Shown here piece by piece: positions 17,129-25,911 of a stretch of DNA of 64,000 nt. Below the pieces are notes generated by a model. That model searched no databases, was not told the DNA's origin, and was given only the letters and a program-made list of their open reading frames with translations. Numbering within the stretch: the stretch's first letter is position 1; each line of letters begins with the position of its first letter. Source of the DNA: Gammaproteobacteria bacterium (lineage in GTDB: Bacteria > Pseudomonadota > Gammaproteobacteria > Steroidobacterales > Steroidobacteraceae); the NCBI GenBank assembly GCA_017577615.1, contig PKRE01000001.1, positions 868,001-932,000 on the forward strand, written 5' to 3'. The position numbers were made by a program, and so were the translations under genes.

Positions 17129-18286
17129 ATGATCAGAGCCCTGCGCCGAATAGGGCGTGCTCTGCTGCTGGGAGGCGTAGTGCTCGCTGCGACCACTGCG
17201 GCCTGGGCCGCCGATGTCGACACGAAGGAAGCCGAGCTCAAGCAGGTTCGAGCACGCATCGAGTCGATTCGAAAAGCCATTCACGCCGACGCGGAGCGGC
17301 GGGATGCGCTGGCTGCACAGCTCAAGAAGGCCGAGCTCGCCATCCAGTCGGCCCGCGAACAGCTCGCGGCCGTGCGGGAGCAGCGTGCCGCGACAGAAAA
17401 GGAGCTGGCAGCTCTGCAGCAAGAGCAGCTCGAGACCGAGCGCGCGATCGAGGCCGAGCGCAAGGCGCTCGCCGGTGAGCTCGCAGCAGCGTACATGATC
17501 GGACGGCAAGAGCAGCTCAAGCTCTTGCTGAACCAGGAGGATCCGGCAGCTCTCGGGCGCATGATGACGTATTACGGCTATCTGGGGCGGGCCCGCGCGG
17601 CTCGTATCGATCGCATCAAAGAGCGGCTCGAGCACTTGGCCTTGCTCAAGGAACGCGTCGCCGGGCAGCTCGCGCGTCTGCGAGTGCTCGAGGCCGAGCA
17701 GGAACGTTCCCTGGCACAGCTGGCGGATGCACGGCGCGAGCGTGCTGCGACGCTCGCGCAGGTGCAAGCGAAGCTCAAGAGCCGTAACGAGCAGCTGGCC
17801 AAGCTACAAAGCGATGCGCAGGCTTTGGAGAAGCTGGTGGCGGAGCTGCGCCGCGCGATTGACGAATTTCCCGAGCTCGCCCAGCAGCCGTTTCAGCGCG
17901 TGAAGGGCAAGCTGCCCTGGCCGGTCACCGGCGAGGTGCTGGCTCGATTCGGACAGCCACGTGCCGGCGGCCCGCTCAAGTGGCAAGGGATCGTCATCGG
18001 CGCGGCACGTGGCACCCAGGTCCGAGCACCGTTTTACGGCCGAGTCGTGTACGCCGATTGGCTGCCAGGCCTCGGGCTCTTGCTCGTGCTCGATCACGGG
18101 GACGGCTACATGACGCTCTACGGTAACAACGAGCAGCTCTATCGGCGCGTCGGCGAACGCGTGGCACCGGGTGACATCCTCGCCGCCGTCGGCGACGCCG
18201 CTGGTGTGGGCAAGCCCGGCCTTTATCTCGAAATTCGCAAGGGTCGCCAGACACTCGACCCAGCGGCTTGGTTGGTGAAGCGGTAA
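17129..18286 (+). CDS. envC: murein hydrolase activator EnvC
   Basis: 385 residues. Signal peptide (about 1-27, ending AWA), a long coiled coil (about 30-250, rich in Ala, Glu, Gln and Arg) and a C-terminal LytM/M23 domain (about 265-385). EnvC works in the periplasm at the septum and activates amidases AmiA/AmiB. The LytM zinc site is degenerate: WQGIVIG replaces the HxGIDI type and GLYLEIR replaces LHFEIR, so it should not cut peptidoglycan itself, as in E. coli EnvC. Divergent from the rhodanese gene; ctpA lies downstream after one intervening gene, a known envC-ctpA association. Confidence 0.94.
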   Translation: MIRALRRIGRALLLGGVVLAATTAAWAADVDTKEAELKQVRARIESIRKAIHADAERRDALAAQLKKAELAIQSAREQLAAVREQRAATEKELAALQQEQLETERAIEAERKALAGELAAAYMIGRQEQLKLLLNQEDPAALGRMMTYYGYLGRARAARIDRIKERLEHLALLKERVAGQLARLRVLEAEQERSLAQLADARRERAATLAQVQAKLKSRNEQLAKLQSDAQALEKLVAELRRAIDEFPELAQQPFQRVKGKLPWPVTGEVLARFGQPRAGGPLKWQGIVIGAARGTQVRAPFYGRVVYADWLPGLGLLLVLDHGDGYMTLYGNNEQLYRRVGERVAPGDILAAVGDAAGVGKPGLYLEIRKGRQTLDPAAWLVKR

Positions 18287-18315
18287 TCAAAGGCTGGACG
18301 CGCGCGTAGCGGGCC

Positions 18316-18339
18316 GACGCTTCGCCGAGGAAAAGCGTC
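18316..18339 (+). terminator. hairpin after envC, possible terminator
   Basis: GACGCTT (18316-18322) pairs with AAGCGTC (18333-18339) around a 10-base loop, 30 bases after the envC stop. No T-run follows, so a rho-independent role is uncertain. The rest of 18287-18486 shows nothing recognisable. Confidence 0.3.
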
Positions 18340-18486
18340 ACGTCACGCCGGGCTGTCTATCTCGCGCGCGTCGCGATCGTCAGCGGCCAGTATTTGGCGC
18401 GCCCTCTCGCCCAAGCCGAAAACTGCGGTCTCTATCAAGGAACCCCGCGCGCCATCAGCCGATGATCTCCTCTTCAAACTGAAGGC

Positions 18487-20772
18487 ATGCGTCTGCGAGG
18501 CGTCCGGAGCATGACGAATACAATGGACGAGGAGACCGTAGAAGCACAAAGTCTGTCGACGTCGCTGGATCCGTACGGCCAGCTCGTCAAGATGCTAATG
18601 CCCCGCGCGACCACGATCGCGATCTACGATCGCTTGGGCACGCCTCTGTGGCTTTCCGACGGCTATGACGGCCACGACCTGGCTCAACTCGTCGAAGAGG
18701 CGCTGAATGCCGCGCGCAACGGCGGGTTCCATCCGGATGAGCGCGATGGATTCGCGCGTTCATGGGATGGCGAGACTACGTATGTTTTCATTCTACGGGA
18801 CGGTGAGGCGCTCCTGGGCGCGCTGGCTTTGGCGTGTCAGGACGGAGGGAATGGCGCGCGTCCGTTCGGTTTTCTGCAAGGGCTATTGCGTCCGGTGCTG
18901 CAGGTGCTCGGTCGCGAGCTGGTCCATCAAAGCAACATCGAGGACTTGCGTCGCGACCTATCGTTGCTAGACGCCGACTTGGCGTTCCTCGTGGGCTCGG
19001 CCGATGCGGAGTTGGAGCACGACGAGCACGATCTGGCACAGCTCATCCGCAACTGTGCTGGCCACTTCGGATGCAGCTATGGCGCGCTCCTTGTCCCCGA
19101 CAAGGACATCGTCATCGCGCACCTGGACGAGCCCGCCAACGCCGCGCGTAGAGCGAGCCTCGAGCAAGTGCTGCGCAAGCTCTTTGCGTGGGCGCAAGTA
19201 CAGCGGCGTACCCTGCTCTTGAACAAGGCCACACCGAACAGCCCGTTGGGGTCGCTGCCTTACAAGATCCTCGCATGTCCGATTCGCGAGGGCGCGCATG
19301 AAGTCGCTGGGCTCTTGATGTTCGCCAAGCCGTCCGCTGCCGCGGACTTCGACGGCCGACAGCTGCGCATCGTGGAGCTGATGACGCGTCGTATCGCATC
19401 CGTGCTGCAGAATGTCTACGACCATGCCACGGGTTTGTTGACGCGGGCGGCGTTCGAGCAACGCGCTCTGGCGCAGCTAGCGGGCGCCGCGCCAGACACA
19501 CCGCATTGCGTTGCTCTCGTGGATATCGACCGGCTGCACGCCGTCAACGAGAACAACGGCATGCACGTCGGCGACGAAGTCATTCAGCGCCTTGCTGCCG
19601 TGCTACGCCGAGAGCTTGCGCCGACCGCACTGGCGGCTCGTATCTCCGGCGGTCGTTTCGCCATCTTTTTTCCTGATGCATCGGTGGAGGTGGCGCACGC
19701 CGCTGCCGAGCAGCTGCGTCACGCCGTCACCCAAGAGAAGCTGACGCACGACGGCAAGTCGATCGAATTCTCCGTGAGCATAGGTGTTGCAGCGCTCGAG
19801 GATACGAGGCTGCCGCTCTCGCACGCGTTGGCAACTGCGGAAATCGCCTGCAAGGCGGCAAAGGAACGCGGCCGGGATCGTGTCGAGTTCTACGAGCAGG
19901 CGAAACAAAGCAGCGTGCCTCGCAGCGAGGAGCTCAAGGAGCTCATCACGAGCGTCGGCGACTTGCGCGAGGCGCTTGCCAACGATTGTTTCCGCATGGA
20001 AGCGCAACCGATCGTGGATCTTGCGACCAAGGGTCCGCCTCGACGTTTCGAATTGTTGCTGCGCATGCTTGATCCTGCTGGCGACAGCATCGCACCGGAC
20101 AAGTTCTTTGCAGCGGCGGAGCGCCACCAGCTCGCGACTGACATCGACCGCTGGGTGGTGCAGTTCGCGCTCGAGGTGCTCTCGTCGGCCGCTCCGACTC
20201 TCGAGATGCTGGGTGCGCAGTTCAGCATCAACATCTCTGGCCAGTCATTGGCAGACGAAGACTTCCTGTCCTTCCTGGAGAGCAAGCTACGCGAGTACGA
20301 GCTGCCTCCGCGCTTGCTGTCGTTTGAGATTCCCGAGACCGTCGCGGTCACCAACATCGTGCGTGCGGAAATGTTGATCCGCCGTCTCCAGGATCTCGGT
20401 CATACGATTGCGCTCGACGACTTCGGCCGCGGGCTGTCTTCCCTCTCCTATTTGAAATCGTTGCCCGTGTCGCATCTGAAGATCGACGGCCGTCTGATCC
20501 GTGACTTGACAGGCAAGAACCCACGTTCCAAAGCCTTGGTCAGCGCGATCGTGCAGCTCGCGCAATCGATGAAGCTTGAGACCACAGCGGAGTGCGTGGA
20601 GAACGAAGCGATCCTTGCGGCCGTCACGCAGCTCGGTGTGGACTTCGGGCAAGGATTCGCGATCGGGCGCCCGCGACCCCTCGAGACCGTCCTGCAGGAG
20701 CTCCTCAAAGACGTCGCGAGCGCTGCGCGCAGCACAGGTGCCTCACGTCTTGCTCGCTTCGCCGGAATGTGA
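18487..20772 (+). CDS. GGDEF/EAL domain protein (degenerate GGDEF, EAL largely intact)
   Basis: 761 residues, no clear membrane helix. The N-terminal part (about 25-310) looks like a GAF-type sensor region. The GGDEF domain (about 320-475) has TGLLTRAAFEQRAL but the catalytic loop is SGGRF (387-391), so cyclase activity is unlikely. The EAL domain (about 500-740) begins FELLLRM (E522), followed by SINISGQS, DDFGRG (644-649), HLKIDG, TAECVEN and GVDFGQGFAIGRP. The main metal and catalytic positions look present, so it may degrade c-di-GMP or sense it like FimX. The start is uncertain: ATGs at 18511 and 18523 are alternatives. It lies between envC and ctpA. Confidence 0.85.
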   Translation: MRLRGVRSMTNTMDEETVEAQSLSTSLDPYGQLVKMLMPRATTIAIYDRLGTPLWLSDGYDGHDLAQLVEEALNAARNGGFHPDERDGFARSWDGETTYVFILRDGEALLGALALACQDGGNGARPFGFLQGLLRPVLQVLGRELVHQSNIEDLRRDLSLLDADLAFLVGSADAELEHDEHDLAQLIRNCAGHFGCSYGALLVPDKDIVIAHLDEPANAARRASLEQVLRKLFAWAQVQRRTLLLNKATPNSPLGSLPYKILACPIREGAHEVAGLLMFAKPSAAADFDGRQLRIVELMTRRIASVLQNVYDHATGLLTRAAFEQRALAQLAGAAPDTPHCVALVDIDRLHAVNENNGMHVGDEVIQRLAAVLRRELAPTALAARISGGRFAIFFPDASVEVAHAAAEQLRHAVTQEKLTHDGKSIEFSVSIGVAALEDTRLPLSHALATAEIACKAAKERGRDRVEFYEQAKQSSVPRSEELKELITSVGDLREALANDCFRMEAQPIVDLATKGPPRRFELLLRMLDPAGDSIAPDKFFAAAERHQLATDIDRWVVQFALEVLSSAAPTLEMLGAQFSINISGQSLADEDFLSFLESKLREYELPPRLLSFEIPETVAVTNIVRAEMLIRRLQDLGHTIALDDFGRGLSSLSYLKSLPVSHLKIDGRLIRDLTGKNPRSKALVSAIVQLAQSMKLETTAECVENEAILAAVTQLGVDFGQGFAIGRPRPLETVLQELLKDVASAARSTGASRLARFAGM

Positions 20773-20874
20773 CGCGAGTCACGTCGGCGTTTTTCTGCAG
20801 CGATCGCCGCATTGGATGCACATTGCACCTGCTCTATTCTGCGCTCGCAGGTTTGCTTAATCATTACGATCTGA

Positions 20875-22149
20875 ATGGCCGGAATATCCGTCTCATCGCT
20901 GCGGCTCGCTGCCGTTCTCTCTCTTGGAGTCATGCTAGGGGTCGGTGTCTCCGTTGGACCCTCAGTCAAAGCCGACCGCGCGGTGGCAGACGCGATGAGC
21001 TTCGACCGAGGCGCGCCCCTGCCTTGGAGAGAAGTGCACGTGCTGACGGAGGTGCTCGAGCACATCCGCAACGAGTACGTGGAGGAAGTCTCCGATCAGG
21101 AGCTCGTCGAAGCAGCCATCCGCGGCGTGATGGCCAGTCTCGATCCTCATTCTGCTTATCTTGATCGCGACCAGTTCAACGAAGTGCGTATCAGCACTTC
21201 GGGCGAATACTCCGGCGTCGGACTCGAAGTCACATTGGAGGAGGGCATCGTGAGGGTCGTTGCGCCGGTCGAGGGTTCGCCAGCCGCCCGCGCCGGCATA
21301 CGCACCAATGATCGCATTCTCGCGATCGACGGACGACCGGTCGCGAGCGATGATCTCGACGACACGATCCAACGCATGCGCGGCGCCACGGGCACGAAGG
21401 TGCAGCTGACCGTTGCTCGCAATGGCGAGCTGGAGCCGCTCACCTTTACGCTCGAGCGCGAGAACGTGCAGCTGCAGAGTGTGCGCAAGTCGCTGCTCGA
21501 CGACGGGATTGGGTATGTGCGCATCGCGCATTTCAGCGAACGCACGCCTCACGATGTAGAGCGGGCAATCAAGGCGCTCAAGAAGGAGGGCGGCAAGCTG
21601 AAAGGCTTGGTCCTCGATCTACGCGACAATCCTGGTGGCGTCCTGGAGGCGGCGGTGAGCGTGACCGACTTGTTCCTGGAGGAAGGACTCATCGTCAGCG
21701 CGGTCGGGCGCGCGCCCGCTGCCGACTTTGCAATGACAGCGACGCCCGGTGACGTGCTGAATGGGGCGCCCCTCGTCGTGCTCGTGAACGCAGGCTCGGC
21801 ATCCGCTTCCGAGATCGTAGCAGGTGCGCTACGTGACCATGGTCGCGCCACGTTGGTGGGGCAGAAAACTTACGGCAAGGGCTCCGTTCAGACGGTCATG
21901 CCGCTGTCGAACGGACAGGCGCTCAAGCTGACGACTTCGCACTACTTCACGCCTTCGGGCGCGTCGATTCACAAGACAGGCATCGTGCCCGATCGCACGA
22001 TCAGCGATGAAGAGCTGAAGGCGGCCCGTGCATCCGGCGGCATGCAGTGGGGCAGCGTTCAGCACGACTACGAGCTGCGAGTTGCCATCGAAACGCTGGC
22101 GCAGGCTGGTCTTCGCGACGACCGTGCGTACCAGAGTCGCGTGCACTAG
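20875..22149 (+). CDS. ctpA: carboxy-terminal processing protease (S41 family, CtpA-like)
   Basis: 424 residues. Periplasmic serine protease that trims or degrades cell-wall-related proteins. N-terminal membrane or signal segment (about 5-27), a PDZ domain (about 95-175, with YSGVGLEV and GSPAARAGIRTNDRILAIDG) and the S41 core: LVLDLRDNPGG, the Ser nucleophile in GSASASEIVAGAL and the catalytic Lys in GQKTYGKGSVQ. In Pseudomonas, CtpA acts on peptidoglycan endopeptidases with a TPR partner; no such partner is adjacent here. Linked to envC. Confidence 0.94.
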   Translation: MAGISVSSLRLAAVLSLGVMLGVGVSVGPSVKADRAVADAMSFDRGAPLPWREVHVLTEVLEHIRNEYVEEVSDQELVEAAIRGVMASLDPHSAYLDRDQFNEVRISTSGEYSGVGLEVTLEEGIVRVVAPVEGSPAARAGIRTNDRILAIDGRPVASDDLDDTIQRMRGATGTKVQLTVARNGELEPLTFTLERENVQLQSVRKSLLDDGIGYVRIAHFSERTPHDVERAIKALKKEGGKLKGLVLDLRDNPGGVLEAAVSVTDLFLEEGLIVSAVGRAPAADFAMTATPGDVLNGAPLVVLVNAGSASASEIVAGALRDHGRATLVGQKTYGKGSVQTVMPLSNGQALKLTTSHYFTPSGASIHKTGIVPDRTISDEELKAARASGGMQWGSVQHDYELRVAIETLAQAGLRDDRAYQSRVH

Positions 22150-22231
22150 CTGACGCTTCGACCGGCCTGTAGCTGCCTCGCTGCTCGCTTCAGCGTGCGA
22201 GCGTTCCGATGTCCATTCGAGATCGAGAGAG

Positions 22232-23239
22232 ATGTCCAGCGAGACGTCCACGGTAACGGCTCAGCCGAGCACATCGCGCACGCTGCTTGGATTACACCTC
22301 ATCATTCTGTTGGTCGGTGCATTGCACTTTGCATTCGTGCCGAGCGTGATCACCCAGCCAATGGTCGCTGCTGCTGCGCTCGCGCTGTCCACCGTCGCTC
22401 TTTTCGCCGTGCGCGTGGTTCCAGTGCTACGGTCCCACTCGTGGCGGCAGCACGCAACCGAAATCACCGTGATGATTTTCGCCGTGATGCTGCTTGCCAC
22501 TGCGAGCGGCGGCATACACAGCCCGCTCGTAGTGCTGAACCTCGTGCCGCTTGCCGCGCTGGCCATCACCTTTGCTCGTTGGTGGTGGGTGCTCATCGGT
22601 GCCGCAGTGCTGGCAGCGCTGGGTTGGCTCTTGGGTGCGTTTACGCCCGGCGTCGATGTGAAGAGCCCTGCCTTCGGCATCTCCCTGCTGACGGCGCTCG
22701 CACCGGGCGCGTTGATCGCCGTAATCATGGCGAGCCTCGCGCAGGATGTACAGGATGCAAGCAAGCGTATCCGAGCGCTCGCGACGACCGATCCGCTCAC
22801 GGGATTATTCAATGCGCGCAGCTTCGAGCAGGTGCTGCAACACGAGCATCGTGCCGCCGATCGACGCGGCCGCAGCTATTCCGTCATCAGAGTGGCAGTG
22901 CATGAACCAGATGAGATAGACGAGACATCCGATCAACAAGCCATTCTGAAAGCGGTCGCGTCCGCGATCACGCGCTCGATTCGCAGCACTGACGTGGCAG
23001 CTCGCTTGACCGGCGACGACTTTGCAGTGCTGTGCATGGACGCCAGCGCCGACATCGGCGCGGCGATTGCGCAGCGCATCCGCAACAATGCTCATGCCAG
23101 CACGGTTTCTATCGGCAATCGCCTCGTGAGGCTCAGCGTGAGCGTGGGGGTAGCGAACTACCCTGCCGACCATCTCTCACCCAAGAGGCTCTTGGCGATT
23201 GCTGCTCAGCGTATGCAACAGGACCACGCGCGCGCCTAG
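22232..23239 (+). CDS. membrane protein with degenerate GGDEF domain
   Basis: 335 residues. About five to six hydrophobic helices fill residues 18-175, followed by a GGDEF-type domain (about 190-330). TTDPLTGLFNARSF is conserved, but the metal-binding DxD region is replaced by RVAVHEPDEID and the signature loop is TGDDF (260-264). Loss of the first glycine and the aspartates makes active c-di-GMP synthesis doubtful, so a receptor or inactive role is more likely. It starts 82 bases after ctpA on the same strand. Confidence 0.8.
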   Translation: MSSETSTVTAQPSTSRTLLGLHLIILLVGALHFAFVPSVITQPMVAAAALALSTVALFAVRVVPVLRSHSWRQHATEITVMIFAVMLLATASGGIHSPLVVLNLVPLAALAITFARWWWVLIGAAVLAALGWLLGAFTPGVDVKSPAFGISLLTALAPGALIAVIMASLAQDVQDASKRIRALATTDPLTGLFNARSFEQVLQHEHRAADRRGRSYSVIRVAVHEPDEIDETSDQQAILKAVASAITRSIRSTDVAARLTGDDFAVLCMDASADIGAAIAQRIRNNAHASTVSIGNRLVRLSVSVGVANYPADHLSPKRLLAIAAQRMQQDHARA

Positions 23240-23428
23240 AAGGTCCAGGCTGTGAGTGCAGCCGCGCTGCTCTTTCCTTGCTCTTCTTCCCGGGGCAGGG
23301 CGCGAATCGCGAAACGTGGTCAGATTGTGATTTCGCGCTCGATCCCAAATTTGTGTCTGCAACGAGCGACGCTAAGATGGATGTCGCCATTGGATCTGCG
23401 CGGCACGCGGTCGCAAGGGGGGCTGCTC

Positions 23429-23803
23429 ATGACAGCATTTTTTCTGCGGGTGGCGATTGCAGCAGTGGGCTTATGGATTGCTGCGAGGATCTTTTCAGGC
23501 CTGTACTTCGATGGGCCGGTGACGCTGCTGGCGGCCGCGCTGCTTCTCGGAATCGTCAACGCAGTTGTACGGCCGATCGCGATCGTGCTCACACTCCCCC
23601 TCACGCTGCTCACGCTCGGTCTGTTCTTGCTGGTGATCAATGCAGCGATGCTCGGCCTGGTGGCACTGCTGCTCGGCGGTTTCGAGATCAGCGGCTTCTG
23701 GACGGCGGTCGGCGCGGCGCTCGTCGTCAGCATCGTCTCGTGGGTGGCTTCCGCGCTCATTGGAGACAACGGACGTTTCGAGATGCTGGAAAGCGGACGG
23801 TGA
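23429..23803 (+). CDS. small four-helix membrane protein (phage holin family 4 superfamily)
   Basis: 124 residues, almost entirely hydrophobic with four predicted helices (about 5-22, 29-48, 54-78, 87-110). The pattern LLGIVNAVVRPI and LTLPLTLLTLGLFLLVINAAML is typical of the widespread Phage_holin_4_2/YvlD-like family, which is chromosomal despite its name. The function is unknown. A clear Shine-Dalgarno (AGGGG) precedes the ATG; an upstream in-frame extension is not hydrophobic and was dropped. Confidence 0.82.
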   Translation: MTAFFLRVAIAAVGLWIAARIFSGLYFDGPVTLLAAALLLGIVNAVVRPIAIVLTLPLTLLTLGLFLLVINAAMLGLVALLLGGFEISGFWTAVGAALVVSIVSWVASALIGDNGRFEMLESGR

Positions 23804-23813
23804 AAAGAGACGT

Positions 23814-23900
23814 CGGGCTGCGGGCTCACCACAGATAACGGGCGCTGATGCGCGAGCGCGCTGTGGCTCACAGTCCGCGAGTCACCCATCTCGAATCACT
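23814..23900. repeat. heptad-repeat element between convergent genes
   Basis: Starts with CGGGCTG-CGGGCTC and ends with a 7-base-periodic run (TCACAGT, CCGCGAG, TCACCCA, TCTCGAA, TCACTCA). CCACAG (23829-23834) pairs with CTGTGG (23861-23866) around a nested GCGC hairpin. It fills the gap between two convergent genes and may also end transcription from both sides. Confidence 0.6.
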
Positions 23901-23905
23901 CAGCG

Positions 23906-25861
23906 TCAGCGCTGCCCGACTGGCTCGATGTCGCCGCCCGCCGAGGATGCCGCCACCCGGTAAAGCAAATACGCGATCGCTGCGAGCATGACCAGTCCGA
24001 CGCCTTCGCCGAACTGGAGATACGCAGGCAGAGCAAGTACATCGTCGCGCTTCGAAACGACGATCGGGATCGCGATGAGGATACCCATCAGCGCTTCGCC
24101 AGTGATCAAGCCCGCCGAGAACAGCACGCCTTTACGATGGATGCGTTCGTTATCGGTCATGCCGGTGCGCGACTTGACGACGCGCTCGACGATATGGGCT
24201 AGCAGACCACCGAGGAAGATCGGTACCGTCAGATCGAGCGGTAGATAAATGCCGACAGCGGCAGCAAGCACCGGCACACGAAAGCTCGATTGCCGCTTCT
24301 TGAGCACCTCATCGACGGCAATGATCGCTGCTCCGATGGCGGCGCCGATCCAGATCAGGTTCCACGGCAATTCGCCGCCGAACATCCCCTGCGCTACGGA
24401 AGCCATCAGCGTCGCCTGCGGCGCGAGCAAGGCATTGGGTCGCTCGGGCGTGCGCACGCCGATGCCGTAAGCCTCGTTGAGCACGTTCAAGACAGGCGTC
24501 ATGACGAGCGCGCACGAGATCGCGCCGATCGCGAGCATGACCTGCTGACGCCATGGTGTTGCGCCCACCAAGTAGCCGCACTTCAAGTCTTGAAGGTTGT
24601 CGCCCGCGATTGCAGCGGCACAGCAGACCACCGCACCGATCATGATTGCTGCAACTGGTCCGAGCGATGCATCCCGCCCCATGAGGACGGTCAGCACGAG
24701 CGAAGCGAACAGGATCGTGCCGATCGTGATGCCCGACACGGGGTTGTTCGACGAGCCTACGAGCCCGGCCATGTAAGCCGACACGGAGCTGAATAGGAAA
24801 CCCGTGACGATCATGATAATTGTCATCGGCAAGGACACTGTGAAGTCGCGGACGATAGCGTGATAGAGCACCGCAAGCGGCACGGTGAACACGACGAGCC
24901 CGACGAGCACCGCTCTCATCGGCAAGTCCTGCTCGGTGTGCACAAGCACTTTCTCGGCTCCAGCACGTGTGGCGGCGAGTCCGCTGCGAATGCCGGACAG
25001 CAGTGAGTGACGCAAGGCGATCAGCGTCCAGATACCGCCGATCAGCATCGCACCGACGCCGAGATAACGTATCTTGGCGCCCCAGATCGCGCCGGCAGCC
25101 GCTTCCGCGCCGAGCGCTGCCACCTGCTCGGCGAGCGCGGGGTCTGAGTCGAGGAAGAACGTGCTGTAGATCGGGATCGCAATGTTCCACGACAGGATAC
25201 CGCCCGCCACCACCACGATGCCGATGTTGAGGCCGACGATATAGCCGACACCGAGAAGCGCCGGGCTCAAATTGGTGCCGATATAGGCAATGGCTTTACC
25301 GAGGAACGACGCGTGCGCGGCGGCGTCAGGTACGAGTCGCAGACCGCTCGCCGCGAGCAGCTTGACCAGTCCACCCAGCCCGGCAGCGCCGGCGAGCACG
25401 CGGATGCCTTGCGCGGGGTTCTCCCCCGTCTTGAGCACCTCGGCCGCTGCCTTTCCTTCTGGAAAGGCGAGCTGCTGATCGACGATCAACGAGCGACGTA
25501 GCGGGACCGAGAAGAGCACTCCCAGCACGCCGCCGAGACCGGCAATCGCGAGCACCCAGGAATACTTGAAGTCATCCCAGTAGTTCAGAAGGATGAGCGC
25601 CGGCACCGTGAAAATGACACCGGCCGCGATCGACGAGCCAGCCGAGGCGCCGGTCTGCACGATGTTGTTCTCGAGGATGTGGCCGCCTCCGAGCAAACGC
25701 AGCACCGCCATCGAGACCACTGCGGCGGGAATCGCGGTCGCGATGGTCAAGCCGGCAAACAGCCCGAGGTAAGTGTTCGCAGCCGCAAGCACCATGGCGA
25801 GCACGATCGCGAGGATGACGGCGCGCGGAGTGAGCTGCGGGCCCGGAGGAGAGATATTCAT
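23906..25861 (-). CDS. OPT family oligopeptide transporter
   Basis: 651 residues, about 14-16 membrane helices throughout. The OPT family imports oligopeptides or metal chelates with protons. The start MNISPPGPQLTPRAVILAIVL runs straight into helix 1 with AAANTYLGLFAGLTIATAIPAAVV, the typical OPT N-terminus; NNIVQTGASAGSSIAAGVIFT, GSSNNPVSGITIGT and the DNLQDLKCGYLVGATPWRQQ block are conserved. The chosen ATG drops a 59-residue in-frame extension. Downstream of an ACE-like peptidase and a POT transporter (gap 50 bases), so peptide uptake is the likely role. Confidence 0.92.
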   Translation of the reverse strand: MNISPPGPQLTPRAVILAIVLAMVLAAANTYLGLFAGLTIATAIPAAVVSMAVLRLLGGGHILENNIVQTGASAGSSIAAGVIFTVPALILLNYWDDFKYSWVLAIAGLGGVLGVLFSVPLRRSLIVDQQLAFPEGKAAAEVLKTGENPAQGIRVLAGAAGLGGLVKLLAASGLRLVPDAAAHASFLGKAIAYIGTNLSPALLGVGYIVGLNIGIVVVAGGILSWNIAIPIYSTFFLDSDPALAEQVAALGAEAAAGAIWGAKIRYLGVGAMLIGGIWTLIALRHSLLSGIRSGLAATRAGAEKVLVHTEQDLPMRAVLVGLVVFTVPLAVLYHAIVRDFTVSLPMTIIMIVTGFLFSSVSAYMAGLVGSSNNPVSGITIGTILFASLVLTVLMGRDASLGPVAAIMIGAVVCCAAAIAGDNLQDLKCGYLVGATPWRQQVMLAIGAISCALVMTPVLNVLNEAYGIGVRTPERPNALLAPQATLMASVAQGMFGGELPWNLIWIGAAIGAAIIAVDEVLKKRQSSFRVPVLAAAVGIYLPLDLTVPIFLGGLLAHIVERVVKSRTGMTDNERIHRKGVLFSAGLITGEALMGILIAIPIVVSKRDDVLALPAYLQFGEGVGLVMLAAIAYLLYRVAASSAGGDIEPVGQR

Positions 25862-25911
25862 GCTCGTTGTGCTCCCTCTCTCAAGAGATGTGGCAACAGT
25901 GAGTGCTGCGC

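Noticed and set aside
23429..23803. Phage holin-like protein as evidence for a prophage
   Set aside because: The family is a common chromosomal membrane protein, and no other phage gene is nearby.
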